51,534 nt of DNA. It comes from Enterococcus raffinosus (GTDB lineage Bacteria > Bacillota > Bacilli > Lactobacillales > Enterococcaceae). Below the pieces are notes generated by a model. That model saw only the letters and a program-made list of their open reading frames with translations. It was not told the origin of the DNA and did not search any database. Each line of letters opens with the position of its first letter. Position 1 is the stretch's first letter. Both the position numbers and the translations under genes were made by a program. The DNA is taken from the NCBI RefSeq assembly GCF_018917525.1, contig NZ_JAHLOS010000034.1, forward strand, positions 1-51,534, written 5' to 3'. Positions 1 through 8,263 of this stretch are shown piece after piece.

Positions 1-19
1 TTCTTTTCTTTCTAGCCAT
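1..19 (-). CDS. 5' end of an unidentified gene (partial)
   Basis: An ATG on the minus strand at 19 is preceded by a good ribosome site (AAGAGGTGAG, about 22-32) and begins M-A-R-K-K-R before running off the left edge. Six residues are too few to name it. The hairpin with a T-run at 54-106 lies directly upstream and leaves little room for another promoter. The gene is therefore either read through from clpP or a leader promoter, or it is controlled by attenuation. Confidence 0.4.
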
Positions 20-53
20 CGTGTACTCACCTCTTGATCTTATTGTAGAAAAA

Positions 54-106
54 GAAAAACCGCGAAGCAACCACCTACCTAGGATTAATGGTTACTTACA
101 CGGTTT
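54..106 (-). terminator. Hairpin with U-run between clpP and the next gene; terminator or attenuator
   Basis: On the minus strand, arms at 106-89 and 73-58 pair over about 15 positions (AACCGTG...TAACCA with TGGTTGC...CGGTT) with one bulge. Runs of T follow (TTTTTCTTTTT, about 47-58). The shape is that of an intrinsic terminator. It sits only about 30 nt before the ribosome site of the gene starting at 19 and about 175 nt after the clpP stop. It could end the clpP transcript or act as an attenuator for the next gene. Confidence 0.6.
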
Positions 107-210
107 ATATTACACTCTCTTTTCATATGAATAACTTGCCTTACAGCAGGTATATCCATGTCCGGTTTCACGAACTAGCTTTTCTACGTAAGCTACGCAT
201 ACAGTTACTG

Positions 211-270
211 CTAAACTTCATTAAGCAGAACTAGCATATCGGCAATACGCTGAGCGAGTTCATGAAGCAT
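211..270 (-). CDS. Possible 19-residue leader peptide
   Basis: A short open frame (M-L-H-E-L-A-Q-R-I-A-D-M-L-V-L-L-N-E-V) lies just downstream of clpP and upstream of the hairpin at 54-106. Its 5' half (CTTCAT, GAACT) pairs with its own 3' half (AGTTC, ATGAAG), so the RNA folds over the frame. The ribosome site is poor (only AAGAA). The layout resembles leader peptides that control attenuators, but nothing shows it is translated. It could be chance coding over a structured RNA. Confidence 0.2.
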   Translation of the reverse strand: MLHELAQRIADMLVLLNEV

Positions 271-281
271 TTCTTAATAGT

Positions 282-875
282 CTAGCTTAATGAACTACTG
301 TTTTCCATTACTTCATCGATTAATCCGTAAACCTTTGCTTCTTCGGCAGTCATGAAGTTGTCGCGATCTGTATCACGTTCGATGACTTCGATTGGTTGTC
401 CAGTCCGTTCAGCCAAGATATTGTTCAAACGTTCGCGAGTTTTTAAGATGTGGCGAGCAGCAATTTCGATTTCAGTCGCTTGACCTTGCGCACCACCTAA
501 AGGCTGGTGAATCATGATCTCAGCATTTGGTAAAGCAAAACGTTTGCCCTTCGCACCAGCAGTTAATAGGAAGCTTCCCATTGAAGCTGCCATACCAAGT
601 ACAATTGTTTGAACATCGGCTTTAACAAAATTCATCGTATCAAAAATGGCTAAGCCAGCAGACACGCTACCACCTGGAGAGTTAATGTAAAGATAAATAT
701 CTTTCTCAGAATCTTGGGCATCCAAGAAAAGTAATTGGGCGATTATGGTGTTCGCCATATCATCGTTTACCTCTCCGCTCAACATAATGATGCGGTCTTT
801 CAATAAACGAGAATAAATGTCGTAAGCACGTTCGCCACGAGATGATTGTTCAATGACTGTAGGCACTAAATTCAT
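282..875 (-). CDS. clpP: ATP-dependent Clp protease proteolytic subunit ClpP
   Basis: ClpP forms the tetradecameric serine-protease chamber that degrades proteins fed to it by the ClpC, ClpE and ClpX unfoldases in the cytoplasm. The 197 residues match the usual length. The catalytic triad is visible as Ser98 (GMAASMGS), His123 (MIHQPLGG) and Asp172 (RDNF). The start is ATG at 875 with the ribosome site TAAGGAGGAT at 881-890. A promoter (TTGACC, 17 nt, TATACT) lies at 950-978 and a CtsR box covers its -35, so heat-shock control by CtsR is expected. The gene is monocistronic unless the leader at 54-281 is read through. Confidence 0.98.
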   Translation of the reverse strand: MNLVPTVIEQSSRGERAYDIYSRLLKDRIIMLSGEVNDDMANTIIAQLLFLDAQDSEKDIYLYINSPGGSVSAGLAIFDTMNFVKADVQTIVLGMAASMGSFLLTAGAKGKRFALPNAEIMIHQPLGGAQGQATEIEIAARHILKTRERLNNILAERTGQPIEVIERDTDRDNFMTAEEAKVYGLIDEVMENSSSLS

Positions 876-949
876 AGTGAATCCTCCTTAAAATAGTATT
901 CGTAGATTAGTTTAGCACAAACGAGGTTAGATTGCTAAAACATAAAGAA

Positions 950-979
950 AGTATACAACGTTGGTCAGTTTTGGTCAAA
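950..979 (-). promoter_or_regulatory. clpP promoter with overlapping CtsR operator
   Basis: On the minus strand, -35 TTGACC (978-973) and -10 TATACT (955-950) are 17 nt apart. On the plus strand the tandem heptad GGTCAGT-TTT-GGTCAAA (963-979) matches the known CtsR consensus (R)GTCAAA-N3-(R)GTCAAA except for two bases in the first heptad. The operator covers the -35, so CtsR binding should block RNA polymerase. A lone GGTCAAA heptad also occurs at 1004-1010. Confidence 0.85.
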
Positions 980-1179
980 TAGAAGGCTTCGTTTTTTTAA
1001 ACGGGTCAAACTATCCTAGAAACATGAAAATATGGTACTATTAATAGCGCAGAGAAGCGGATATCATTTTCACTTTTCCAATGTTCGAGAAAGTAACATT
1101 TTGGTGGAAAGATATACGGACTGAGAACTGGTTTTATTTGAAAAAATAATTCCATTACTATGAAACAGGAGGGAAAAAC

Positions 1180-1695
1180 GTGGAAATCGCATTTATTGGA
1201 CTAATCGGCGTATTGATCGGAGCAGGTATCACTGGGATTGCTGTTTTCTTTGTTTTTAAGTATATTGATTTACGCCATAAACGTGAAAGAGAGTTGGAAC
1301 ATCAGGTCAAAGAAATTGAGACAATTAATCTTCTGAATAAGAAAATCAACGAAATTTTATCTAAACGCAATGTTTTGATGCAAGATTACGTGACATTCAA
1401 CTCGTTCGACGATTGTTACATTACAATTGATGATTTCATTTACTTGAATTCTTTTACCGCACAAAATAATTTTTACTTACCAAATTATTTGATTGAGGAG
1501 TTCTTTAAAAATATTTCGCATCGAAAAGTTATTTTATCTCCTGAAGAAACGGTCAAGATTGGCGGCTATACTTATAAAGGCGGTCGGATCGTTATGGAAA
1601 CTTTTTCTGAACAATTGATTGAAATTTTAGACGAGAAAAGACAAAAGCTATCTCGTTCAACGAAACAACCTTTAAGTTATTTCAAAGCACAATAG
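1180..1695 (+). CDS. Unknown membrane-anchored protein
   Basis: This family was not recognised. The 171 residues begin with one strongly hydrophobic segment (about 5-27). A charged helix with coiled-coil character follows (about 28-62, RHKRERELEHQVKEIE). A mixed cytoplasmic domain comes next, rich in aromatic and acidic residues (about 65-171). The start is GTG at 1180, preceded by CAGGAGGG at 1166-1173. The gene is divergent from clpP and separated from glpQ by 79 nt. No catalytic motif is seen. A membrane-tethered cytoplasmic adaptor is one possibility, but that is inference from topology only. Confidence 0.8.
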   Translation: MEIAFIGLIGVLIGAGITGIAVFFVFKYIDLRHKRERELEHQVKEIETINLLNKKINEILSKRNVLMQDYVTFNSFDDCYITIDDFIYLNSFTAQNNFYLPNYLIEEFFKNISHRKVILSPEETVKIGGYTYKGGRIVMETFSEQLIEILDEKRQKLSRSTKQPLSYFKAQ

Positions 1696-1774
1696 CTTTT
1701 TATAAAACATGAGAACAGGTTTAAATTGGATTATTTTTTATAATAATTTGTGACTACGGACGAGGTGATACTAG

Positions 1775-2509
1775 ATGACAGTAATTATTGCTCATCGTGG
1801 GAGTGCAGGAACCCATCCAGAGAATACGTTGCCTGCGTTCATGGAGGCAGTACGATCAGGTGCGGATGGAATTGAGCTGGATGTACATTTAACGGCGGAT
1901 CAGCAATTAGTAGTTATCCATGATGAAAGCGTTGATCGTACTACGGATGGCAAGGGTTTGATTCGTGAATTAACATTAGAAGAAATCAAGAAGTTAGATG
2001 CCGGCAGTTGGTTCGACAAAAAATATCAAGCGACCAAGATATCAACGTTGCAAGAGGTTTTGAATTTACTATTGCAAATGCGGTTTCGAGGATTTTTATG
2101 TATTGAGATTAAGACTAATAAATTTCACTATCCAGGAATCGAGGAAAAAATTTCTCAAGTTATGACTAGCAAGGAATGGCCATTTGCTTATTGGTATACA
2201 AGCTTTAATGTTGATTCATTAAGAATTATGCATGAGTACGAACCAGAGGCGCAGTATGATTTGATTCAAAAAAATGATTTAGAAAAATATCAAATTGTTT
2301 TGGACAGTGAGTTTATTGAAGGGTTACATCCAAGTTCTGATTGGGTGAAGCAGCATCCTGAGATCGTCAAAAACTTTAAGAAGTCGATCCGACCTTGGAC
2401 GCCAAACTTATATGAAACGTTAATGATGTGTTTTGAAAACAACTTGGCTGGCGTCATTACTGATTTTCCAGAAAAAGCAATTCGAACGAGAAGCAGGTTC
2501 AAGCAATGA
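1775..2509 (+). CDS. glpQ: Glycerophosphodiester phosphodiesterase
   Basis: The enzyme hydrolyses glycerophosphodiesters, the deacylated phospholipid head groups, to glycerol 3-phosphate and an alcohol. The GDPD signature is clear. HRGSAGTHPENT (7-18) carries the first catalytic His. ELDVH (34-38) supplies metal ligands and VIHDE (47-51) the second His. The usual CIEIK strand appears near residue 110. There is no signal peptide, so it is the short cytoplasmic (UgpQ-like) form of 244 residues. Its stop codon overlaps the miaA start by 4 nt (ATGA), so the two are translationally coupled. Confidence 0.93.
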   Translation: MTVIIAHRGSAGTHPENTLPAFMEAVRSGADGIELDVHLTADQQLVVIHDESVDRTTDGKGLIRELTLEEIKKLDAGSWFDKKYQATKISTLQEVLNLLLQMRFRGFLCIEIKTNKFHYPGIEEKISQVMTSKEWPFAYWYTSFNVDSLRIMHEYEPEAQYDLIQKNDLEKYQIVLDSEFIEGLHPSSDWVKQHPEIVKNFKKSIRPWTPNLYETLMMCFENNLAGVITDFPEKAIRTRSRFKQ

Positions 2510-3450
2510 AGGTAATTGCAATTGTAGGGCCAACAGCTGTTGGAAAAACGAGTTTAAGTATCGAGCTAGCAAAACAGTTTAATGGAGAAATCATCAGTGG
2601 CGATTCTATGCAGGTATATCGTGGATTAGATATTGGAACCGCTAAAGTTACGGCTGAGGAGATGGAAGGAATCCCACATCATTTGATTGATGTACGTGAT
2701 GTTGACGAAAGCTACTCAGCGGCGGATTTTCAAAAGAGCGCCAGAGAAGCGATTCAAGAAATTAGTCAGCGTGGAAAGTTACCAATTATTGTTGGTGGGA
2801 CAGGTCTCTACATCCAGTCCTTACTATGGGATTATAAGCTTGGCAGTGAGGGCGATCCAGAAGATGATTCAATTCGTAAGAACTATGAAGCTTTTGCCGA
2901 AGAAAACGGAAATCTGGCGTTGTGGGAGAAGCTACAGCGGATCGATCCCCTAGCCGCGGAGAAGATTCATTACAATAATCGTAAGAAGATGATTCGAGCA
3001 TTAGAGGTTTTCGAGTTAACCGGGCATTCTATTTTAGAACCAAAGGAACAGCCAAAGGAACTCTACGATAGTTTTCTGATCGGTTTAAATACGGATCGGT
3101 CGATTTTGTATCAACGGATCAACCAACGTGTGGATCTCATGGTAGAACAAGGGTTGCTGGAAGAAGCTAAGAATTTGGCAAAAAATCCAACTGTTCAAGC
3201 TGCGCAGGGGATTGGCTATAAGGAGTTTTTTCCTTATTTTTCTGGCGGCTCTTCACTGGAAGCGGCGCTAGAGGAAGTAAAGCTGCATTCAAGACGTTAT
3301 GCTAAGCGCCAACTGACTTGGTTTCGCAACCGTATGTCCGTTCATTGGTATGATTTGATTCAACAGCCGGAAATAATCGAAGAGATTGAAACAGAGATCG
3401 CTAATTGGTTAGCAAACGGCAGCCAGATTTCTCCAAATGAAGAAGAATAA
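2506..3450 (+). CDS. miaA: tRNA dimethylallyltransferase MiaA
   Basis: MiaA adds a dimethylallyl group to N6 of A37 in tRNAs that read codons starting with U. It has the P-loop GPTAVGKTS (8-16), the conserved SGDSMQVYRGLDIGTAK block (31-47) with the catalytic Asp, PHHLID (57-62) and GGTGLYIQ. The 314-residue length is usual. It overlaps glpQ by 4 nt. In Bacillus hfq follows miaA, but here hflX comes next after an 88-nt gap with no hfq. Confidence 0.97.
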   Translation: MKVIAIVGPTAVGKTSLSIELAKQFNGEIISGDSMQVYRGLDIGTAKVTAEEMEGIPHHLIDVRDVDESYSAADFQKSAREAIQEISQRGKLPIIVGGTGLYIQSLLWDYKLGSEGDPEDDSIRKNYEAFAEENGNLALWEKLQRIDPLAAEKIHYNNRKKMIRALEVFELTGHSILEPKEQPKELYDSFLIGLNTDRSILYQRINQRVDLMVEQGLLEEAKNLAKNPTVQAAQGIGYKEFFPYFSGGSSLEAALEEVKLHSRRYAKRQLTWFRNRMSVHWYDLIQQPEIIEEIETEIANWLANGSQISPNEEE

Positions 3451-3538
3451 GTAGCGTAGAATTGATTCATAAAATGCATTAGGAACTAGAATTTTTTCAT
3501 TTTGAAAAATATCGTATTACTAAATAGGAGGAAACGGA

Positions 3539-4783
3539 TTGTCAGAAAGAGTCATTTTAGTCGGCGTCGAGACAGACGAGAGTAAATATAATTATTTAGA
3601 ATCAATGCATGAGTTGGCCGGACTAACCAAAACGGCTCATGGCGAAATAGTTTTTTCATTAACTCAAAAGCGTCCTAAAGTAGATCGGCAAACAATCATT
3701 GGGAAAGGGAAATTGGAGGAGCTGGCGCAGCTAGTAGATGCACATGAAGCTGAGTTAGTGATTTTCAATCACTCCTTATCACCTAGGCAGAGTCAAACAA
3801 TCGAAGCACAGGTGGGCGTACCAGTAATTGATCGTATTCAACTCATTTTAGATATCTTCGCTCAGCGTGCGCGTTCCAAAGAGGGGAAATTGCAAGTTGA
3901 ACTAGCGCAGCTAGACTATCTGTTACCGCGATTGGTTGGACAGGGGCAAAGCTTGTCTCGTCTTGGTGGCGGGATTGGTACACGTGGACCCGGGGAAACA
4001 AAATTAGAAACAGATCGTCGTCATATTCGCCGGCGTATTACTGCGATAAAAAAAGAGTTAAAAGAGGTCGAGGCACATCGTGAACGGAGTCGTCAAAAAC
4101 GTCAACAATCCAGTATTTTCCAGATGGGCTTGATCGGTTATACAAATGCCGGTAAATCAACTATTTTAAATTTGTTGACGAATGCGGATACGTATTCTGA
4201 AGATCAGTTATTTGCGACCTTAGATCCGTTAACGAAGCGTTGGCATTTGCCTCAAGGGATGGAGACAACAATCACAGATACAGTAGGATTTATTCAGGAT
4301 TTACCAACGCAATTAGTCGATGCTTTCCAATCAACGTTAGAAGAAAGCAAGGGGATGGATCTACTATTGCATATTGTAGACGCCAGTGCGGAAGATCGAC
4401 AGCAGCAGGAAAAGACAGTGATTGATTTATTGAAAGAACTTGAAATGGATGATATTCCTATGCTGACGATATACAACAAGGCTGATCGAATCGATGAATT
4501 TTCTTTTGCACCGACTTTATTCCCAAGTGTCTTGATTTCTGCAAAGACTAACAAAGGCAAGGAACTATTAGCCGAGGCGATCAAACGAGAGATTATGAAT
4601 CTACTGGAACCCTATATTCTGACTTTGAATGCAGATGAGGGGCAAGCTTTAAGCGAAATGAAACGAGAGACTCTTGTTCTAAGTGAAAACTTTGACGAAG
4701 AAAATGAGCAGTATATCATTCGGGGATTTGCGAAGAAAAAATCTCTTTGGTTTAGGAGAATGGAAGATGAACTGGACGACTAA
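3539..4783 (+). CDS. hflX: Ribosome-associated GTPase HflX
   Basis: HflX is a GTPase that binds the ribosome and splits stalled 70S particles during heat and antibiotic stress. The N-terminal HflX domain carries the glycine-rich RLGGGIGTRGPGETKLE (141-157). The GTPase domain has G1 GYTNAGKST (200-208), G3 DTVGF (247-251) and a later NKAD. The start is TTG at 3539, fixed by TAGGAGGAAA at 3525-3533. The length of 414 residues is normal. Its last 17 nt overlap the next gene, so the two form one unit, as the ynbA-ynbB pair does in Bacillus subtilis upstream of glnR-glnA. Confidence 0.96.
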   Translation: MSERVILVGVETDESKYNYLESMHELAGLTKTAHGEIVFSLTQKRPKVDRQTIIGKGKLEELAQLVDAHEAELVIFNHSLSPRQSQTIEAQVGVPVIDRIQLILDIFAQRARSKEGKLQVELAQLDYLLPRLVGQGQSLSRLGGGIGTRGPGETKLETDRRHIRRRITAIKKELKEVEAHRERSRQKRQQSSIFQMGLIGYTNAGKSTILNLLTNADTYSEDQLFATLDPLTKRWHLPQGMETTITDTVGFIQDLPTQLVDAFQSTLEESKGMDLLLHIVDASAEDRQQQEKTVIDLLKELEMDDIPMLTIYNKADRIDEFSFAPTLFPSVLISAKTNKGKELLAEAIKREIMNLLEPYILTLNADEGQALSEMKRETLVLSENFDEENEQYIIRGFAKKKSLWFRRMEDELDD

Positions 4784-6023
4784 GCTAGCACCAGAGCTGG
4801 TTGAAAAAATCGATCAAATCGATCAAAAAATTGCCGGACGGCTACAGGAAGTACGAGAAGTTGCTTTGTCGAATCAGGCAAAAGTATTAACGGCTTTTCG
4901 TGAGAATCATGTATCGGAAAGTCATTTTCTGCCATCAACTGGTTATGGAAATGATGATCAGGGGCGAGACGTTTTGGAGGCTGTTTATGCGCAGACATTT
5001 GGTACTGAAGCTGCCTTAGTTCGTCCTCAAATTGTTTCGGGAACCCACGCAATTGCGACCTCGCTATTTGGTGTTTTGCGTCCTGGTGATGATTTATTGT
5101 ATATCACGGGAACTCCTTATGACACATTATTAGAGGTTATAGGGGTTCAAGGCAATGGCATCGGATCGTTCAGGGAGTACAATATTGGTTACGACAAGGT
5201 AGATCTTTTGGAAGATGGAAATGTCAATTTTGCCAGTGTAAAGGAAAAAATTACTGACAAAACGAAGGTGATCGCGATTCAACGCTCACGTGGGTATGCT
5301 TCACGTCCATCCTTTACCATCGAGAAAATCAAAGAGATGTGTGATTTTGTCAAAAGTATTGCGCCAAATATCGTAATCTTTGTTGATAATTGCTACGGTG
5401 AATTTGCGGAGTTATTAGAGCCTACCCAATTTGGCGCGGATCTTATGGCAGGTTCACTGATCAAAAATCCTGGTGGTGGGATTGCTAAAACTGGGGGTTA
5501 TATTGCTGGGAAACAAGCGCTAATTGAACGATGTGCCTATCGTTTAACCACTCCTGGAGTAGGAGCTGAAGGGGGGGCTATGTTAGGCAGCGTCTTTGAT
5601 ATGCTGCAGGGCTTTTTTTTAGCACCGCATGTCGTGAGTCAAGCGATTCAAGGGGCGATTTTCTCTTCGGCGTTGTTAGCTGAATATCAGTTAGAATCGA
5701 CACCCAAATGGAATCAACCACGAACAGATTTGATTCAATTAATTGATTTCCGTGATCGTGAAAAAATGATTCAATTCTGCCAAGCAATCCAAAAATATTC
5801 GCCAATTGATGCGTATGTTGCCCCGATACCTTCTTATATGGCAGGCTATGAAGATGATATCATCATGGCTGCGGGAACATTTGTCCAAGGGGCAAGTATC
5901 GAGTTGAGTGCAGATGGTCCGTTGAGAGAACCATATTCACTTTACTTACAGGGTGGTTTAACTTTCGAACATGTTAAAGTTGCAGTAACCAATGCTGTAA
6001 ATGAAGTTTATCATCAATCATAA
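4767..6023 (+). CDS. PLP-dependent methionine gamma-lyase-like (aluminium resistance family) protein
   Basis: The 418-residue protein belongs to the Cys/Met-metabolism PLP enzyme fold, in the subfamily labelled 'aluminium resistance protein' (B. subtilis YnbB). The probable PLP lysine is Lys233 in GSLIKNPGGG (229-238), and VDNCYGEF (206-213) gives the cofactor-binding Asp. The true substrate of this subfamily is uncertain. I chose ATG at 4767, preceded by TTTAGGAGAATGG, rather than an in-frame start 84 nt upstream inside hflX. It overlaps hflX by 17 nt and is followed by a strong terminator. Confidence 0.88.
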   Translation: MNWTTKLAPELVEKIDQIDQKIAGRLQEVREVALSNQAKVLTAFRENHVSESHFLPSTGYGNDDQGRDVLEAVYAQTFGTEAALVRPQIVSGTHAIATSLFGVLRPGDDLLYITGTPYDTLLEVIGVQGNGIGSFREYNIGYDKVDLLEDGNVNFASVKEKITDKTKVIAIQRSRGYASRPSFTIEKIKEMCDFVKSIAPNIVIFVDNCYGEFAELLEPTQFGADLMAGSLIKNPGGGIAKTGGYIAGKQALIERCAYRLTTPGVGAEGGAMLGSVFDMLQGFFLAPHVVSQAIQGAIFSSALLAEYQLESTPKWNQPRTDLIQLIDFRDREKMIQFCQAIQKYSPIDAYVAPIPSYMAGYEDDIIMAAGTFVQGASIELSADGPLREPYSLYLQGGLTFEHVKVAVTNAVNEVYHQS

Positions 6024-6053
6024 AACCGAAATCCTAGCGATTTCGGTTTTTTT
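6024..6053. terminator. Bidirectional intrinsic terminator
   Basis: Arms AAAACCGAAATC and GATTTCGGTTTT enclose CTAGC and are followed by seven T on the plus strand. It ends the hflX operon. It also reaches the stop codon of the small minus-strand gene at 6052-6225, so it can serve both. Confidence 0.9.
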
Positions 6054-6225
6054 ATACATTTTTCCTTTCTAACGCTTCTTCCAAGAAGGAAAACTCTAAA
6101 TCCTGATCAAAACGGATCAAATACGTACGGCTTTCAAGTGAGTAGCTTTTGATGATCCCAATGTATCTAGCTAGAGGGAAGTTTTGTTTTATTTGAACTA
6201 ACTCACCGATGTTAAACTTATGCAT
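6052..6225 (-). CDS. Small KOW/SH3-like protein, 57 residues
   Basis: This minus-strand frame is too short for most gene finders. It starts at ATG 6225 after a good ribosome site (GGTGGGAG, about 6232-6240) and ends at TAA 6052. The protein opens M-H-K-F-N-I-G-E-L-V-Q-I-K and continues with alternating hydrophobic residues (ARYIGIIKSYS, RTYLIRFD), then an acidic helix (EEALERK). This pattern suggests a small beta-barrel of KOW or Tudor type. Function is unknown. Codon usage looks coding and the gene fills the interval between two terminated units. Confidence 0.75.
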   Translation of the reverse strand: MHKFNIGELVQIKQNFPLARYIGIIKSYSLESRTYLIRFDQDLEFSFLEEALERKNV

Positions 6226-6328
6226 CTCTGTCTCCCACCTTTTTTTACCTAGTATAGCAAATTTTTTACTACAAAAAAGCCTAGTATAATCGGGTTTTAT
6301 TGTAAAAAACGAACATTCTATAATTCTA

Positions 6329-6381
6329 TGTAAGAAAATCTAACATTACCCCTTGACGATTGGTCTATCAGATGGTATTCT
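6329..6381 (+). promoter_or_regulatory. glnRA promoter with GlnR box
   Basis: TGTAAGAAAATCTAACA (6329-6345) fits the GlnR/TnrA operator TGTNA-N7-TNACA exactly. It is followed by -35 TTGACG (6353-6358), a 17-nt spacer with an extended TG, and -10 TATTCT (6376-6381). A degenerate half-site pair (TGTAA...GAACA, 6301-6315) lies further upstream and may be a second, weaker operator, as in Bacillus glnRA. GlnR autorepression under nitrogen excess is expected. Confidence 0.9.
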
Positions 6382-6414
6382 TTTTCCAACATCAAAAAAC
6401 AAGGAGGAGATGTT

Positions 6415-6795
6415 ATGCGGGAAAAAGAATTGCGACGTTCGCTTGCTGTTTTTCCAATTGGTACAGTTATGAAGTTAACAGATTTGACTGCAAGACAGAT
6501 ACGGTACTATGAGGAGCAAGAATTGATTCACCCAGAACGAAGTGAAGGTAACCGTAGGATGTATTCTCTAAATGACATTGATGTACTGCTAGAAATTAAA
6601 GACTATTTATCTGATGGACTTAACATGGCAGGGATCAAACGTGTCTATCAAATGCGTCAAGAAGAAGTCAAAGCTGCCAAAGAGAAGCCGCCATTAACTG
6701 ATAAAGATGTTCGTCGTATTTTCTATGATGAAATGTTGACTCAAGGTGGTTTTCAGCAACAAAATCCATATCAATCACAAGGGCCTAAGCTGTAG
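6415..6795 (+). CDS. glnR: Nitrogen regulator GlnR (MerR family)
   Basis: GlnR represses glnRA and other nitrogen genes when feedback-inhibited glutamine synthetase signals nitrogen sufficiency. The 126 residues hold an N-terminal MerR helix-turn-helix (about 14-80; MKLTDLTARQIRYYEEQELIHP is typical). A short C-terminal tail (about 95-126) is rich in Gln, the part that senses GlnA in Bacillus. The start is ATG at 6415 after AAGGAGGAG. It sits just upstream of glnA, with a 48-nt gap and no terminator between. Confidence 0.96.
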   Translation: MREKELRRSLAVFPIGTVMKLTDLTARQIRYYEEQELIHPERSEGNRRMYSLNDIDVLLEIKDYLSDGLNMAGIKRVYQMRQEEVKAAKEKPPLTDKDVRRIFYDEMLTQGGFQQQNPYQSQGPKL

Positions 6796-6843
6796 TGATT
6801 GTGGAATATAAAAAAATGAAGTGCGAGGAAGGGATTAGATATT

Positions 6844-8184
6844 ATGCCGAAAAAAGATCTGAACAAAGAGGATATCAAACGAATTGTAGAAGAAGAAAAC
6901 GTCCGCTTTTTACGTCTGATGTTTACTGATGTTATTGGAACAATCAAAAACGTTGAAGTACCCGTTAGTCAATTGGAAAAAGTTTTAGACAACAAAATGA
7001 TGTTCGACGGTTCATCAATTGAAGGGTTTGTACGTATCGAAGAAAGCGATATGTATTTATATCCAGACTTGTCTACTTGGATGATCTTCCCTTGGGAAAG
7101 TGATCATGGAAAAGTTGGTCGTTTAATCTGTGACATTTATAGCCCAGATGGGACACCATTCCCAGGAGACCCACGTGGAAACTTAAAACGTGTCTTAAAA
7201 GGAATGGAAGAATTTGGCTTCACATCATTTAACTTAGGACCTGAACCAGAATTTTTCCTATTCAAAATGGATGAAAATGGCGATCCTACATTGGACTTGA
7301 ATGACAAGGGTGGTTACTTCGATTTTGCGCCGACTGACTTGGGAGAAAATTGCCGTCGCGATATCGTTTTAGAGCTTGAAAGCTTGGGATTTGAAGTAGA
7401 AGCTTCTCACCATGAAGTAGCTCCAGGGCAACACGAGATTGATTTCAAATATGCAGATGCCATCGAAGCTTGTGACAATATTCAAACATTCAAGTTAGTG
7501 GTTAAAACGATTGCTCGTAAACATGGTCTACATGCGACATTTATGCCAAAACCTCTGTATGGTATTAATGGTTCTGGTATGCACTGCAATATGTCACTAT
7601 TCAATGATGAAGGCAATGTCTTCTATGACGAAGATGGTCCAATGAAGTTAAGCAAAACGGCGTACCAATTCTTAGCAGGTCTTTTAAAACACGCGCGTGC
7701 ATACACGGCAGTATGTAATCCGATTGTTAACTCTTATAAACGTTTAGTTCCTGGTTTTGAAGCCCCTGTTTATGTGGCTTGGAGTGGACGTAATCGTTCT
7801 CCTCTGATTCGTATTCCTGAGTCTCGCGGCTTGTCTACGCGTTTGGAATTACGTTCAGTTGACCCAGCTGCTAACCCATATCTAACAATGGCGGTTCTAT
7901 TAGAAGCTGGTTTAGATGGTATTCGCAATGACTTGACTCCACCGGCAGCAGTTGATCGCAACATCTATGTGATGACTGAAGAAGAACGTAAAGAAGCAGA
8001 AATTTACGATTTGCCTTCTACAATCCACAATGCGATTAAAGCATTGCGCGAAGATCAAACAATGATTGATGCACTAGGAAGTCATATCTATACGAACTTC
8101 AATGAAGCAAAACGTATGGAATGGGCAGCTTTCCGTCAAACTGTCTCAGAATGGGAACGCGATCAATATTTAGAACTTTATTAA
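6844..8184 (+). CDS. glnA: Glutamine synthetase type I (GSI-alpha)
   Basis: This enzyme makes glutamine from glutamate, ammonia and ATP, and in Firmicutes also controls GlnR. It has the N-terminal beta-grasp motif [10 protein letters not shown] and metal ligands in GPEPEFFLF. The ATP-binding [11 protein letters not shown] and the flap and substrate region ([27 protein letters not shown]) follow. The 446-residue length marks the Bacillus-type alpha form, which lacks the adenylylation insert. It is co-transcribed with glnR and ends in a strong terminator. Confidence 0.98.
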   Translation: MPKKDLNKEDIKRIVEEENVRFLRLMFTDVIGTIKNVEVPVSQLEKVLDNKMMFDGSSIEGFVRIEESDMYLYPDLSTWMIFPWESDHGKVGRLICDIYSPDGTPFPGDPRGNLKRVLKGMEEFGFTSFNLGPEPEFFLFKMDENGDPTLDLNDKGGYFDFAPTDLGENCRRDIVLELESLGFEVEASHHEVAPGQHEIDFKYADAIEACDNIQTFKLVVKTIARKHGLHATFMPKPLYGINGSGMHCNMSLFNDEGNVFYDEDGPMKLSKTAYQFLAGLLKHARAYTAVCNPIVNSYKRLVPGFEAPVYVAWSGRNRSPLIRIPESRGLSTRLELRSVDPAANPYLTMAVLLEAGLDGIRNDLTPPAAVDRNIYVMTEEERKEAEIYDLPSTIHNAIKALREDQTMIDALGSHIYTNFNEAKRMEWAAFRQTVSEWERDQYLELY

Positions 8185-8198
8185 TCCTAACTCGCAAA

Positions 8199-8228
8199 AC
8201 TCTTGAGGAAATCCTCAAGAGTTTTTTT
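8199..8228 (+). terminator. Terminator of glnRA
   Basis: Perfect 10-bp arms (ACTCTTGAGG and CCTCAAGAGT) with loop AAAT are followed by seven T. Confidence 0.93.
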
Positions 8229-8263
8229 GCAACGAAAGCAAGATTATCCGTTAGAGATATAAA

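Noticed and set aside
58-90. T-box-like string (TAGGTGGTTGC...CGCGG, minus strand)
   Set aside because: The conserved order of a T-box (AGGGTGG-ACCGCG before the terminator stem) is not kept. The string is simply the 3' arm of the hairpin, and no specifier loop was found.
2290-2502. Antisense frame in glpQ
   Set aside because: It is a shadow of the sense gene with no ribosome site. Similar antisense frames in miaA, mutS2, uvrC and the ntp genes were rejected for the same reason.
4683-4766. N-terminal extension of the PLP protein
   Set aside because: It lies fully inside hflX in another frame and has no ribosome site. The ATG at 4767 has a good one.
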